Positions 1 to 12,446 of a DNA stretch of 64,000 bases are shown here, piece after piece. Positions within the stretch are counted from its first letter, which is position 1, and each line of letters opens with the position of its first letter. The stretch is taken from assembly GCF_002901445.1 (NCBI RefSeq), contig NZ_PPPD01000001.1, forward strand, positions 2,162,001 to 2,226,000, read 5' to 3'. The notes below the pieces were generated by a model that was not told where the DNA came from, did not search any database, and saw only the letters and a program-made list of their open reading frames with translations. The position numbers and the translations under genes are program-made. The stretch is from Deinococcus koreensis (GTDB lineage: Bacteria > Deinococcota > Deinococci > Deinococcales > Deinococcaceae).

Positions 1-1
1 C

Positions 2-988
2 GTGGGCAGCGGCATTCAGGATCACGAGTACGAGCAGGCGGGCGCCCGCCTGGGCAGCGCGGCCGAGGCGTGGGCCGCCCAGATGGTCGTGAAGGTCAAG
101 GAGCCCATCGCCAGTGAATACGGCTACCTGCGGGGCGACCTGCTGCTGTTCACCTACCTGCACCTGGCCGCGGACCGTGAGCTGACCCACGCCCTGCTGG
201 CGGCGGGCACCACCGGCGTCGCCTACGAGACCGTGCAGGTCGAGGACGGCAGCCTGCCCCTGCTGACCCCCATGAGCGAGGTCGCCGGCCGCCTGAGCGT
301 GCAGGCGGGCGCGTACCACCTGCAGAAGCCGGTGGGCGGCCGCGGCGTGCTGCTGGGGGGCGTGCCCGGCGTGCAGCCCGGTCACGTCACCATCATCGGC
401 GGAGGCGTGGTGGGTACCAACGCGGCCAAGATGGCGATGGGCCTGGGCGCCAAGGTCACCATCCTGGACGTCTCGCAGCGCCGGCTGGCCTACCTCGACG
501 ACGTGTTCTTCGGCAAGCTGACCACCATGATGAGCAGCGAGGCCAACATCCGCGCCCTGCTGCCCGACACCGATCTGCTGATCGGCGGCGTGCTGATCCC
601 CGGTGCCAAGGCCCCGCACCTCGTGACCCGCGACATGCTGGGCCTGATGCCTGAGGGCTCCGTGATCGTGGACGTGGCGGTGGATCAGGGCGGCTGCGTG
701 GAGACCATCCACGCCACCACCCACGACGACCCCACCTACGTGGTGGACGGCGTGATCCACTACGGCGTGGCGAACATGCCGGGCGCCGTGCCGCGCACCA
801 GCACCTTCGCCCTGACCAACCAGACCCTGCCCTACGCCCTGCTGCTGGCCGACCACGGGGTCGGCGCGCTGGGCAGGAACGCCGCGCTGGGGCTGGGCCT
901 GAACACCCACCAGGGCAAACTGACCTACCAGGGCGTGGCCGACGCGCTGGAGCTGGACTTCGTGGAGCCGCAGCTGGCTCTGGCGTAG
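2..988 (+). CDS. ald: alanine dehydrogenase, 5' truncated by window edge
   Basis: NAD-dependent alanine dehydrogenase, interconverting L-alanine and pyruvate plus ammonia. The visible 328 residues contain the family's substrate-side segment ([20 protein letters not shown]) and the Rossmann NAD site [15 protein letters not shown], and end with the typical [14 protein letters not shown] stretch. About 40 residues of the usual ~370 are missing at the N-terminus, so the true start lies left of the window; the GTG at position 2 is an internal codon. A palindromic repeat follows the stop. Confidence 0.93.
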   Translation: MGSGIQDHEYEQAGARLGSAAEAWAAQMVVKVKEPIASEYGYLRGDLLLFTYLHLAADRELTHALLAAGTTGVAYETVQVEDGSLPLLTPMSEVAGRLSVQAGAYHLQKPVGGRGVLLGGVPGVQPGHVTIIGGGVVGTNAAKMAMGLGAKVTILDVSQRRLAYLDDVFFGKLTTMMSSEANIRALLPDTDLLIGGVLIPGAKAPHLVTRDMLGLMPEGSVIVDVAVDQGGCVETIHATTHDDPTYVVDGVIHYGVANMPGAVPRTSTFALTNQTLPYALLLADHGVGALGRNAALGLGLNTHQGKLTYQGVADALELDFVEPQLALA

Positions 989-1010
989 GGGCTGGGCGGC
1001 GGCGCGGCGT

Positions 1011-1113
1011 GAACCCCTCAGTCACCTTCGGTGCCAGCCTCCCTGAGGGGGAGCCGAGGAACAAACCTTGGCTCCCCTGGGGGGAACTGGCCGCGCAGCG
1101 GACTGAGGGGTTC
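1011..1113. repeat. palindromic intergenic repeat, copy 1
   Basis: A 103-base element bounded by perfect 13-base inverted arms: gaacccctcagtc at 1011-1023 and gactgaggggttc at 1101-1113. Internal motifs (ccttcgg, ccagcc, a gggagcc stretch and a ctcccct stretch) resemble those of the element at 34593-34759, so both look like members of one dispersed family of small hairpin repeats. No coding potential is seen. Confidence 0.6.
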
Positions 1114-1178
1114 GCCCGCAGCTCAAGCTGTACTCCGCAAGGGCACCCGTCATGCCCCATTCGGCGTACCCTTCACCT

Positions 1179-2999
<1,821 letters not shown>

Positions 3000-3109
3000 C
3001 GTCCGGGCCTCCCTGGGGGCTGCCCGCCGAACCGGGCAGTCGGGATCCGTTGCGCGCTCATCTCCCCAAAGCCCGGCCCAGGGTCACTCATGGCGGTATG
3101 GTACGCCCC

Positions 3110-4003
3110 ATGGAACAGCGGGAATTTGGCGAAACGGGACTCAGGGTCAGTGTGCTGGGGCTGGGGGCCGGGCAGCTCGGCGCCGGGAGCCTCAGCGAGG
3201 ATCAGGCGGGCACGCTGCTCAACCGCGCGCTCGATCTGGGGATCACCCTGGTCGATACGGCGCGCGGCTACGGGCTGAGCGAGGAGCGCATCGGGCGGCA
3301 TCTGGCGCATCGCCGCGACGATTTCATCCTGAGTTCCAAGGGCGGCTACGGCGCCGAGGGGGCCGAGGACTGGACACCGCAGGCCATCCGGCTCGGCATC
3401 GAGCAGGCCCTGCGGCGGCTGCGGGTGGACTGGATCGACATCTTCCACCTGCACTCGTGCCCGCTGGAGACCCTGCACCGTGACGAGCTGCTGGCCGCCC
3501 TGGACGACGCCCGGCAGTCCGGCCTGATCCGCGTGGCGGCCTACAGCGGCGAGAACGAGGCCCTGGCCTTCGCCGCGCAGTCCGGCCGCTTCGGCTCGCT
3601 GGAAACGAGCGTGAATCTCGCCGACCAGTGGAGCCGCCACTCCGTGCTGCCCACGGCCACCGGGCGCGGCCTGGGCGTGATCGCCAAGCGCCCCATCGCC
3701 AACGCGGCGTGGCGTTTCCAGGAGCGGCCGGTGGGCGAGTACGCCGAAACCTACTGGGAGCGTCTGGGCGTGCTCGACCTGAACGCCGTGCGCCAGGGCG
3801 CGGGCCTGGAGTGGGACGAGTTCGCGCTGCGCTTCGCGGCCTTCGTACCCGGCGTCCACAGCGCCATCGTGGGCACGGCCAGCGTCGCCAACCTGGAGCG
3901 CAACGTGCGTCTCGTGGAGGGCGGGCCGCTGCCGCTGGACGTGCTCACCCACGTCGAGGCGGCCTGGGATCGTCACGGCAGGGGCTGGGGCGGAGAGGTC
4001 TGA
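3110..4003 (+). CDS. aldo/keto reductase family oxidoreductase
   Basis: NADPH-dependent aldo/keto reductase of 297 residues (TIM barrel). The catalytic tetrad is recognisable: Asp in LVDTARGYG, Tyr in the same segment, Lys in LSSKGGYG and His in IFHLHS. Starts MEQREFGETGLRVSVLGLG, a normal family N-terminus. The ATG at 3110 is preceded by TATGGT at 3097-3102 with a 7-base gap, so it is probably leaderless. The physiological substrate is unknown. It converges on murA and shares a hairpin terminator with it. Confidence 0.88.
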   Translation: MEQREFGETGLRVSVLGLGAGQLGAGSLSEDQAGTLLNRALDLGITLVDTARGYGLSEERIGRHLAHRRDDFILSSKGGYGAEGAEDWTPQAIRLGIEQALRRLRVDWIDIFHLHSCPLETLHRDELLAALDDARQSGLIRVAAYSGENEALAFAAQSGRFGSLETSVNLADQWSRHSVLPTATGRGLGVIAKRPIANAAWRFQERPVGEYAETYWERLGVLDLNAVRQGAGLEWDEFALRFAAFVPGVHSAIVGTASVANLERNVRLVEGGPLPLDVLTHVEAAWDRHGRGWGGEV

Positions 4004-4010
4004 ACGCAGG

Positions 4011-4037
4011 GCGCCCGCCTCCATGCGGGGCGGGCGC
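4011..4037. terminator. bidirectional hairpin between aldo/keto reductase and murA
   Basis: Perfect inverted repeat with 9-base arms GCGCCCGCC (4011-4019) and GGCGGGCGC (4029-4037), directly after the reductase stop and 18 bases from the murA stop. There is no long T-tract, so termination efficiency is uncertain. Confidence 0.6.
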
Positions 4038-4054
4038 TCCGGGTGTCCGGTGGC

Positions 4055-5332
4055 TCAGTCCATCGCCAGGGCCATGTCCGGCTGGTGCACGTCCACACCC
4101 AGGCCGCGCAGGCGCTCGACGAGGCGTTCGTAGCCCCGGTTGAGGTACTGCACACCGTCGATCACGGTCTCGCTCTCGGCGGTCAGCGCGGCGATGATCA
4201 GGGCGGCGCCCGCCCGCAGGTCGGCGGCCTTGACCGGCGCGGCGTGCAGCGCCCCCCCCTGGATGACCTGGGTGTAGCCGCTGACCGTGATGTTCGCGCC
4301 CATGCGGTGCAGCTCGGCCACGTGCGTCAGGCGGTCGGGGTAGACCGGATCCTGCACGACGCTGGTGCCGGGCACGGTGGCCAGCAGCGCGCTCATCTGG
4401 GGCTGCAGATCCGTGGGGAAGCCGGGGTAGCTCTGGGTGGTGATGTTCACGGGCCTGAGTTCGCGCACGGTGGCGTCCACGGTGACCGTGCCCTCACCCT
4501 CGGTGATCTCCACTCCCATCTCCTGCAGTTTCAGGCTCACGGCGCGCAGATGGTCGGGGCGGATGTTGGTCAGCGTGACCCGGCTGCGCGTGGCGGCCGC
4601 CATGATCATGAAGGTGCCGGCCTCGATGCGGTCGGGAATCACCGTGTATTCGCCGCCGCGCAGGGCCTCCACCCCCCGGATGACGACGGTGTTGGTGCCC
4701 GCGCCCTGGATGTCGGCCCCCAGAGCGTTCAGGAACTCGATCATGTCCACCACGTCGGTGTCGATGGAGGCGTTCTCCAGGGTGACCACGCCGTCGCCCA
4801 GGGTGGCGGCCAGGATGGAGTTGTGGGTGCCGCCCACGGTCAGCAGCTCGAACTGGAAGGTGCCGCTGAGCGACCCGCTGCGCCGGGCATCGAAGTTGCC
4901 GCCGTCCTCGGTCATCTCGGCGCCCAGGGCCCGCAGGGCCTTCACGTGCTGATCCACCGGGCGCGGCCCCCAGGCGCAGCCGCCGGGCATACTCACGGTC
5001 GCGCGTCCGGCACGGGCCAGGATGGCGCCCAGCACGATGAAGCTGGCGCGCATCTTGCTGACCAGCGCGTAGGGCGCGTCGGTGTTCAGGATCTCCGGGG
5101 TGTGCAGTTCCAGGGAGTTCTCGCCGACCCAGGCGTGCTGCGTGCCCAGGTGGTGCATCAGATCCAGGATGGTGTACACGTCCGACAGCCGGGGGATGCC
5201 ATGCAGGGTCACCTTCTCACGGCTCAGGAGGCTGGCCACGATGATCGGCAGCGCCGCGTTCTTGCTGTGCTGAGCCGCGACCGTCCCCGCGAGCGGGCGG
5301 CCTCCCTTGATGTGCAGTGGGGTGAGTTGCAT
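4055..5332 (-). CDS. murA: UDP-N-acetylglucosamine 1-carboxyvinyltransferase
   Basis: First committed enzyme of peptidoglycan synthesis, transferring enolpyruvate from PEP to UDP-GlcNAc in the cytoplasm. 425 residues from the chosen start. The N-terminal SKNAALP motif carries the Lys-Asn pair, and GGCAWGPRPVDQH carries the catalytic cysteine (so fosfomycin-type alkylation is possible). The RIEAGTF and SYPGFPTDLQPQ motifs are also typical. Two in-frame ATGs occur (5338 and 5332); AAAGGA abuts the first but is 6 bases from the second, so 5332 is preferred. It stands alone and converges with the aldo/keto reductase. Confidence 0.95.
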   Translation of the reverse strand: MQLTPLHIKGGRPLAGTVAAQHSKNAALPIIVASLLSREKVTLHGIPRLSDVYTILDLMHHLGTQHAWVGENSLELHTPEILNTDAPYALVSKMRASFIVLGAILARAGRATVSMPGGCAWGPRPVDQHVKALRALGAEMTEDGGNFDARRSGSLSGTFQFELLTVGGTHNSILAATLGDGVVTLENASIDTDVVDMIEFLNALGADIQGAGTNTVVIRGVEALRGGEYTVIPDRIEAGTFMIMAAATRSRVTLTNIRPDHLRAVSLKLQEMGVEITEGEGTVTVDATVRELRPVNITTQSYPGFPTDLQPQMSALLATVPGTSVVQDPVYPDRLTHVAELHRMGANITVSGYTQVIQGGALHAAPVKAADLRAGAALIIAALTAESETVIDGVQYLNRGYERLVERLRGLGVDVHQPDMALAMD

Positions 5333-5635
5333 GGTCATTCCTTTGTGCAGGGCCCGCAGGCGGAGTCAGGTCAGAGAGCAGGCGGCCAGCACCCGTGAAG
5401 GTAGGTGCATGTTACACATGATGCTCACTGTACCTCCCGGGGGCCGAGATATCCACTGCAACTCCGGCCCACCTGTCCAGATCAGCCGCCCGGTGGCCGG
5501 GCCAGGGAGCGTCTGATACTCACGGCCGTTCCGATGTCCGCTCCCACCTGGAGGGCGATGTTGAGGGCACTGTACGTGCGTGCTAGGCTGGCCATGAGGC
5601 CCCGGCGCATGGTGTGGGGTCTGATCAGGAGAGGC
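5333..5635. other. intergenic region between murA and the ribbon-helix-helix gene
   Basis: About 300 bases between divergent genes. The right half carries the promoter of the downstream gene at 5561-5589. The left half must hold the murA promoter; TAACAT and TACAGT hexamers occur on the minus strand near 5410-5430 but no convincing -35 is seen. Open frames here have no protein-like features. Confidence 0.5.
5561..5589 (+). promoter_or_regulatory. sigma-70-type promoter of the ribbon-helix-helix gene
   Basis: TTGAGG at 5561-5566, a 17-base spacer, and TAGGCT at 5584-5589. The predicted start near 5596 gives a leader of about 40 bases with the ribosome site AGGAGAGG before the ATG at 5636. This is one of the few genes here with both classical promoter boxes and a Shine-Dalgarno leader. 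Confidence 0.65.
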
Positions 5636-5860
5636 ATGCCCAAGAAGGAACGCAAACGTCTACAGGTCGTGATCAGCGATGAGCAGGACGCCCTCCTGAC
5701 CCGGACCGCCTACGAACTGTCGAGCCCCGAACGCCTGATCAGCAAGAGCGAGGTCGTGCGCCTGGCCATCGAGAAGATCGCCAAGGAACTCGGCGAGGGC
5801 GCCCAGCTGGAGGACTACCGGGCGATCCTGGAAGCCGACACGATCCACGACGAGGGCTGA
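5636..5860 (+). CDS. small ribbon-helix-helix-like DNA-binding protein
   Basis: A 74-residue protein beginning MPKKERKRLQVVISDEQ. The order strand (KRLQVVIS), helix (DEQDALLTRTAYELS), turn and second helix (SKSEVVRLAIEKIAKEL) matches the CopG/MetJ ribbon-helix-helix fold, and the basic N-terminus suits DNA contact; this is inference from pattern. The start is fixed by AGGAGAGG just upstream. No toxin gene is adjacent, so a toxin-antitoxin role is not supported. It may be a regulator or a small nucleoid-associated protein. Confidence 0.65.
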   Translation: MPKKERKRLQVVISDEQDALLTRTAYELSSPERLISKSEVVRLAIEKIAKELGEGAQLEDYRAILEADTIHDEG

Positions 5861-5890
5861 GACCGGGAACCTGTCATCCGGGGGAACAGC

Positions 5891-5922
5891 GAACGCGCCA
5901 CCTGGATCCAGGTGGCGCGTTC
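5891..5922. terminator. 32-base perfect palindrome, bidirectional terminator
   Basis: gaacgcgccacctgga and its exact reverse complement lie back to back at 5891-5922, between the convergent ribbon-helix-helix gene and the NlpC/P60 gene. It most likely terminates both transcripts; the absence of a loop in DNA and of a long T-run is unusual. Confidence 0.6.
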
Positions 5923-5961
5923 GTCTGTCACACGTCGTTTTCAGGAGAATCGAGGACAGCC

Positions 5962-7032
5962 TCAGCGGCCCAGGGCCACCGGGGAGTCCAGCACGCGGCG
6001 GGCGCCCACGTACCGCGCCGACCAGTAGCGGTCACTGGTCAGGTGGTCGATGGTGACCCGGCCCTGATAACTGTTGGCATTCACGAAGGTGTCGTCTCCC
6101 AGGTAGATCCCGACGTGCGTGACCCGGCCCTGGCCATGGGTGTCGAAGAAGACCAGGTCGCCGCCCTGCCACTCGCCCGGGTTCACGGGCTGTCCCACCC
6201 GCGCCTGATCGGCACTGACCCGCGGCAGCTGGATGCCCAGCGGCGTAAAGACCTGCAGCACCAGACCACTGCAGTCCGTTCCGTCGCGGCCGGCCCCGCC
6301 GTAGACATAGGGCGTGCCCAGCATGGCCAGCGCGGCCCCGCGCCAGTCCGCTGGCAGGGGTGAGGTCACGGGCGCAGCGGGCGGTGCGGGCCATGGCGAT
6401 GCAGGCAGGGGCGCCGGAACCGCCGGCAGCGTGCCCGTCCGGCCGGGGGGCAGTGTCGGCAGCTGGCTGGGGGGCAGCAGCGCCGGCTGTTCCTGGGTGG
6501 GCTGCGCCGGCAGGAAGGGCGAGCCCAGGACACCGGGGAAGGCCGGCGGGGTGGCCGATCCGTCTGGCCCCTGGGCAGGCGCGGCCGGGGCGGGTGCCGG
6601 GGTCGCGGGCGCGGCGGCGCTGGCCAGAAGCGCGTTCCCCGGCAGCCGGAGCGTCTGCCCAGGCCGCAGGCCCGTGCCGACCGGCAGGGTGTTCTCGAAC
6701 AGCAGCGCGTCCACACTGACCCCGTAGCGGCGGGCCAGGGCGTAGAGGGTCTCGCCCGGCTGCACCACATGGACGCGCAGCTCGCTCAGCCGCAGCACCT
6801 GCCCGACCCGCAGCTGTGGACTGCTCAGGCCGTTCAGGGCCAGCAGCGCGTCCACGCTGAGGCCGGCGCGGCGGGCGATGCTGTAGGCCGTGTCGCCCGC
6901 CTGCACGGTCACCGTGGCCTGCGCGGCGCTGCCCGTCTGCCCGCTGGCGCCCTGACCGCTGACCTGAGCCCCCGCCACTCCCAGGGTCAGGAGCAGGGTC
7001 AGGCAACAGGCAAGGGGGGCGGGTCGGGGCAT
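5962..7032 (-). CDS. secreted LysM and NlpC/P60 peptidoglycan hydrolase
   Basis: 356 residues: signal peptide (1-22, ending AGA), two LysM peptidoglycan-binding modules (about 41-83 and 87-131), a Pro/Ala-rich linker (about 132-228) and a C-terminal NlpC/P60 endopeptidase domain. The catalytic cysteine is in GTDCSGLV (about residue 254) and the histidine in VTHVGIYLG (about 306). Enzymes of this type cleave D-gamma-glutamyl-meso-DAP or equivalent stem-peptide bonds during wall growth and separation. Deinococcus has an ornithine-type stem peptide, so the exact bond is inference. Monocistronic, ending at a palindromic terminator. Confidence 0.9.
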   Translation of the reverse strand: MPRPAPLACCLTLLLTLGVAGAQVSGQGASGQTGSAAQATVTVQAGDTAYSIARRAGLSVDALLALNGLSSPQLRVGQVLRLSELRVHVVQPGETLYALARRYGVSVDALLFENTLPVGTGLRPGQTLRLPGNALLASAAAPATPAPAPAAPAQGPDGSATPPAFPGVLGSPFLPAQPTQEQPALLPPSQLPTLPPGRTGTLPAVPAPLPASPWPAPPAAPVTSPLPADWRGAALAMLGTPYVYGGAGRDGTDCSGLVLQVFTPLGIQLPRVSADQARVGQPVNPGEWQGGDLVFFDTHGQGRVTHVGIYLGDDTFVNANSYQGRVTIDHLTSDRYWSARYVGARRVLDSPVALGR

Positions 7033-7403
7033 CCGGGGCAGGCTCGCAGGAACGGCGGGGGGGACAGCTCGGGCAGCGTCGGTGAAGCTCGACAGGGGAT
7101 GATCACAGATTGAAATGTTGACCCGCGCACCGTAACACGTGCCGGCCCCGTTTGACTAGTCCAGCACAGGCTTTCCCGGCCGTCTGAAGGCGTGGATGCC
7201 GTGTGATGCGGCGTATCCCCGGAACAGGGGGGACGGACGCCGTGCTGGGCGGAGGTTCTGCCTGACGGGCCCACATCCCCCAGCGGGGGTGTCGCCGGGA
7301 CAGAGCCCTGGGGAGAGCCGGGCAGAGGCTGCCCGCACAGATTGGCGCTGCATGAAGTGGAGCCCGGCCGGCGGGGCACGGGGGCGGGCGTATGGTGGGT
7401 GGC
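7033..7403. other. intergenic region between divergent NlpC/P60 and MFS genes
   Basis: 371 bases. The right end has the -10 hexamer TATGGT (7391-7396) of the MFS gene. The left end should contain the NlpC/P60 promoter; the stretch near 7085-7135 is the least GC-rich part (runs such as attgaaatgttgac). I see no RNA gene and no open frame with protein-like composition. Confidence 0.45.
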
Positions 7404-8699
7404 GTGCTTTCCCGTGCCCAGGCGTGGCAGCGGCGAACCTTCAGTGCCCTGCGCCATCCCGACTACCGCCGCTACTGGTATTCCCAACTGCTCTCGCTGG
7501 TCGGCTCGTGGATGCAGGCGACCGCGCAGCAGTATCTGGTGCTGGAACTGTCCGGGGGCAGTTCGGCCGCGCTGGGCTGGGTGAGCGCGGCCCAGTTCAT
7601 GCCCAGCCTGCTGCTCTCGCTGTTCGCCGGGGCCGTGATCGACCGCCTGCCCCGGCGGCGGGTGCTGCTGGCCACCCAGATCACCCTGCTGCTGACCGCC
7701 GTGGCCCTGGCCGTGACCACCCAGCTGGGCGTGGTCACCTTGCCGCTGGTGCTGCTGCTCGCCTTTATCTCCGGCACGGCCAACGCCTTCGACATGCCCG
7801 CCCGGCAGAGCATGGTCGTGGATTTCGTGCCGCGCAGCGACGTGTCCAACGCCGTGGCCCTGAACAGCCTGTCGTTCAACGTGAGCCGCACGCTGGGGCA
7901 GGCGCTGTTCGGGGTCGTGGCCGCGCTGGGCGTGTCGCTGCTCTCGGGCGGAGATCCGGATCGCCTCTCCCGGCTGGCCCTGCCCTTCTACCTCAACGTG
8001 GCCTCGTTTTTCGTCGTGCTGTACGTGATCGCCACCCTTCCTTTCCCCCAGCGTGAGAGTGCCCGGCACGGCAGTATGCTCGACGACGTGCGCGAGGGCC
8101 TGCGCTACGTGCGCGCCACCCCGACCGTGCGCAACGTGATGCTGCTGGTGGGCGCCCTGAGCCTGACGGTCATCAATTTCAACGTGATCATCCCGTACTA
8201 CGCCCGCGTGGTCTTCGGCGCCCGCGAGGCGGGCTTCGGGCTGCTGTCGGCGGCCTTCGGGCTGGGGGCCATGGCGGGGGCGCTGTGGCAGGCCAGTAAA
8301 CCCAACCCGCTCCGCAACCTGCGTGCCGGAGCGCTGATCCTGATCGTCAGTGCGGTGGTACTGGCGGCCACGCCCACGTCCGTGCTGGCGGTGCCCGTGC
8401 TGGCCGCCTGCGGCTTCGGGATGCTCAGCCTGCTGGTCAGCGCGAACAGCACGGTGCAGCTCACCATCCCCGACCATCTGCGCGGGCGGGTGCTCAGCCT
8501 GTACTCCTTCGTGCTGGTCGGCATGGGCCCGCCCGGAGCCCTGATCGCCAGTGCCCTGATCGACAAGCAGGGGCTGCTGGGGCCGCGCCTGGGACTGGTC
8601 GCCCTGAGCGTGCTGGGCGCGCTGGCGCTGGCCCTGCTCTGGACGCGGCTACCCCGGCAGCTGGACGGGCCCGTTCAGCCGGCCGTCCCCGCCGACTGA
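7404..8699 (+). CDS. MFS transporter, enterobactin-exporter-like (MFS_3)
   Basis: Membrane protein of 431 residues with about 12 hydrophobic segments. The N-terminal LRHPDYRRYWYSQLLSLVGSWMQ and the loop AGAVIDRLPRRRVLL are typical of the EntS-like MFS_3 branch of proton-coupled exporters; the substrate is not predictable. The GTG at 7404 is chosen because TATGGT at 7391-7396 lies 7 bases before it, the leaderless pattern. It is flanked by unrelated genes. Confidence 0.82.
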   Translation: MLSRAQAWQRRTFSALRHPDYRRYWYSQLLSLVGSWMQATAQQYLVLELSGGSSAALGWVSAAQFMPSLLLSLFAGAVIDRLPRRRVLLATQITLLLTAVALAVTTQLGVVTLPLVLLLAFISGTANAFDMPARQSMVVDFVPRSDVSNAVALNSLSFNVSRTLGQALFGVVAALGVSLLSGGDPDRLSRLALPFYLNVASFFVVLYVIATLPFPQRESARHGSMLDDVREGLRYVRATPTVRNVMLLVGALSLTVINFNVIIPYYARVVFGAREAGFGLLSAAFGLGAMAGALWQASKPNPLRNLRAGALILIVSAVVLAATPTSVLAVPVLAACGFGMLSLLVSANSTVQLTIPDHLRGRVLSLYSFVLVGMGPPGALIASALIDKQGLLGPRLGLVALSVLGALALALLWTRLPRQLDGPVQPAVPAD

Positions 8700-8785
8700 A
8701 CCGGTCGCTTCCGGAGCCCTACACCTTGGCGGTGCTCGCCCGGCCTCGTCCAGAGCCCGGCAACCAGAACCGGATCGATGGATCC

Positions 8786-9340
8786 TCACAGCAGCGGCGT
8801 CAGGTCGTCCCAGACCATGCGAACCTCGCGCAGCTCGCCGCCCGCGATCACCTCCACTTTTTTTCCCGCCTCCCGCGCGCCCTGCCGGGCGTACCACTGA
8901 CGGGTGGGGTTCACGTCCAGCACCCACAGCGCCAGGGTCCGGGCGCCCCGCGCGGCCAGCGCCTGTACGGTGGACTGGAACAGCGCGCGGCCGATCCCCT
9001 GCCCCTGCACCCTTCTCAGCGCGTAGAGCGTGGACAGTTCCGCGTCGAAGCCCGGATGGTCGCGCGGATCGCCGGCCGAGGCGAAGGCGACCAGCTGACC
9101 TCCCTGCTCCGCCACCAGCACGGCTTCACGGCGCTGGTCGATGGTCTGGCGCCAGCCCGTCTCCCGCCGCTGGCGCATGGCCTCGTCGGTCATGCGGGCC
9201 AGGAAGGCGGCCGGCATCAGGCCCGTGTAGGTCTCCTGCCAGCTCCGCACATGAACCCCGGCGATGGCGGCGGCGTCCTGCGGCGTGGCCGGGCGGATGC
9301 TGACTGGGCGAATGGTGGCCGGGCGGGTGCTGGCGGGCAT
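8786..9340 (-). CDS. GNAT family N-acetyltransferase
   Basis: 184-residue acetyl-CoA-dependent acyltransferase. The acetyl-CoA loop is RRVQGQGIGRALF (Q/R-x-x-G-x-G/A), preceded by STLYALR and followed by TLALWVLDVNPTRQWYARQGA, the normal motif A and B order. The substrate is unknown. TATGCT (minus strand, 9351-9346) sits 5 bases before the ATG, so the mRNA is probably leaderless. The first 14 residues are a Thr/Pro/Arg-rich extension. Confidence 0.82.
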   Translation of the reverse strand: MPASTRPATIRPVSIRPATPQDAAAIAGVHVRSWQETYTGLMPAAFLARMTDEAMRQRRETGWRQTIDQRREAVLVAEQGGQLVAFASAGDPRDHPGFDAELSTLYALRRVQGQGIGRALFQSTVQALAARGARTLALWVLDVNPTRQWYARQGAREAGKKVEVIAGGELREVRMVWDDLTPLL

Positions 9341-9412
9341 GGCCCAGCATAAGAAAAAGCGCGGGCTGGCGCCGGCGCTCCGTGACCTCTTCCAGGGAGC
9401 CTCTCCCGGTCT

Positions 9413-10108
9413 TCAGTTGCCCTGGTCGATGTAGCGCTGCAGGGCGTCCATCCGCACCACGATGGGTGTGCGGGCACGCACGATGGCGCCGTCCTGCTTG
9501 AGCTTGCCCAGCGAATGGCTGACCGTCTCGCGGGTGGCGCCGACCATCCGCGCGATGTCTTCCTGGTTGAGCTTGAGGTTCAGTTCCACGCCCTGCGCGT
9601 GCGGGCGGCCGAACTCGCGCGCCAGGCGGTAGAGCAGGCTGGCGACCCGCTCGGGGGCGCTGTAGGCGTTGACCGTGGCGGTCCAGGCCTGGGCCTCGAA
9701 GAAGCGCGCGGCCATCAGGCGGATCAGTTTCATGGCCAGGTCAGGCTTGGTGTTCAGCAGCTTTTGAAGCTCATTGCGCGGCAGCACGATCAGGGTGGTG
9801 CGTTCCAGCGCCTCGGCCTGGGTGGGGCGGCGCTCTTCCGCCTGCAGCAGCAGTTCGCCGAAGGTATCGTGCTGGCCGATGACGCCCAGGATGGCTTCCT
9901 TGCCGTTGGGAAAGAGCTTGCTGATCTTGACCAGGCCGCTCCGCACGAAATACAGCGCGTCGGCGGGGTCGTCCATGCGGTAGATCACTTCACCGGGCTG
10001 GAACGACCGGTACGGAGTCGTGGCGGCCACGCGCTCCAGTTCGGTCAGTTCGAGGTCGGCAAACAGCTCAGTTCGTTTGAGATGCCAGACCAGGCTCGGA
10101 TAGTTCAT
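9413..10108 (-). CDS. Crp/Fnr family transcriptional regulator
   Basis: 231 residues from the chosen start MNYPSLVWHLKRTELFADL. The N-terminal cyclic-nucleotide-binding-like beta barrel (about 10-125; PGEVIYRMDDPADALYFVRSGLVKIS, DTFGELLL) is followed by a dimer helix and a C-terminal winged helix-turn-helix (LNQEDIARMVGATRETVSHSLGKLKQDG). No Fnr-type cysteine cluster is seen, so an iron-sulfur oxygen sensor is unlikely. An upstream in-frame ATG at 10225 would add 39 residues outside the domain; 10108 is preferred. It is divergent from the acyl-CoA dehydrogenase and could regulate it (inference). Confidence 0.85.
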   Translation of the reverse strand: MNYPSLVWHLKRTELFADLELTELERVAATTPYRSFQPGEVIYRMDDPADALYFVRSGLVKISKLFPNGKEAILGVIGQHDTFGELLLQAEERRPTQAEALERTTLIVLPRNELQKLLNTKPDLAMKLIRLMAARFFEAQAWTATVNAYSAPERVASLLYRLAREFGRPHAQGVELNLKLNQEDIARMVGATRETVSHSLGKLKQDGAIVRARTPIVVRMDALQRYIDQGN

Positions 10109-10254
10109 GATCGTCAGCAGGATACTCGAAAAATCTGACAACGACGCGCTGCCAAAGCATTCTGGACGATTGGCAACTGTGCGCCAGGTCAGCACATGCG
10201 AGACTGCTGAAGAATCGGTGGTCATGAGATGAGAGCGCCGGCCCTGAACGCCGG

Positions 10255-10283
10255 ATGACTTTCACCACAAAAAGTTTTATACT
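10255..10283 (+). promoter_or_regulatory. promoter of the acyl-CoA dehydrogenase gene
   Basis: ATGACT at 10255-10260, a 17-base spacer and TATACT at 10278-10283, in a locally AT-rich stretch. The predicted transcript starts near 10290 and has a ~60-base leader ending with AAGGAGG before the ATG at 10352. A second -10-like hexamer, TACAAT, lies at 10287-10292. Confidence 0.5.
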
Positions 10284-10351
10284 GAGTACAATAAAGAAGT
10301 ATCAGGACTCTGCCGCCGGGGCGGAGCCTGCCCCAAGGAGGAGCGAAACCC

Positions 10352-12187
<1,836 letters not shown>

Positions 12188-12199
12188 GCGAGTCGATTG

Positions 12200-12241
12200 A
12201 GAGTCGCGCCCTCACCCCGAAACGGGTGGGGGCGCGACTCT
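12200..12241 (+). terminator. strong hairpin after the acyl-CoA dehydrogenase
   Basis: Perfect 12-base arms AGAGTCGCGCCC (12200-12211) and GGGCGCGACTCT (12230-12241) with further pairing inside the loop. No T-run follows, as for most terminators in this GC-rich window. Confidence 0.65.
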
Positions 12242-12446
12242 AGTGAATCGGCTTACGGTCAGGCGAGGCGGCCTGCTGGCATCGCGTCGAGGAATGCTTC
12301 CAGAACATGGGGCAGCAAGTGAAGGGGCTCGAAGTAGGATCACGTCCCCCTCCTGCGGCGGGGCAGAGGGCACCTCCTGACGCTGCCGCCCCACCCAGAT
12401 GACTTTTTTCTCACTGCTCAGCCTGCCCCGCCGCTACACTCCCGTG

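Noticed and set aside
4043..5398. 451-residue open frame opposite murA
   Set aside because: Exact antisense of a well-recognised gene; composition (His/Gly/Gln-rich) is that of a shadow frame in GC-rich DNA.
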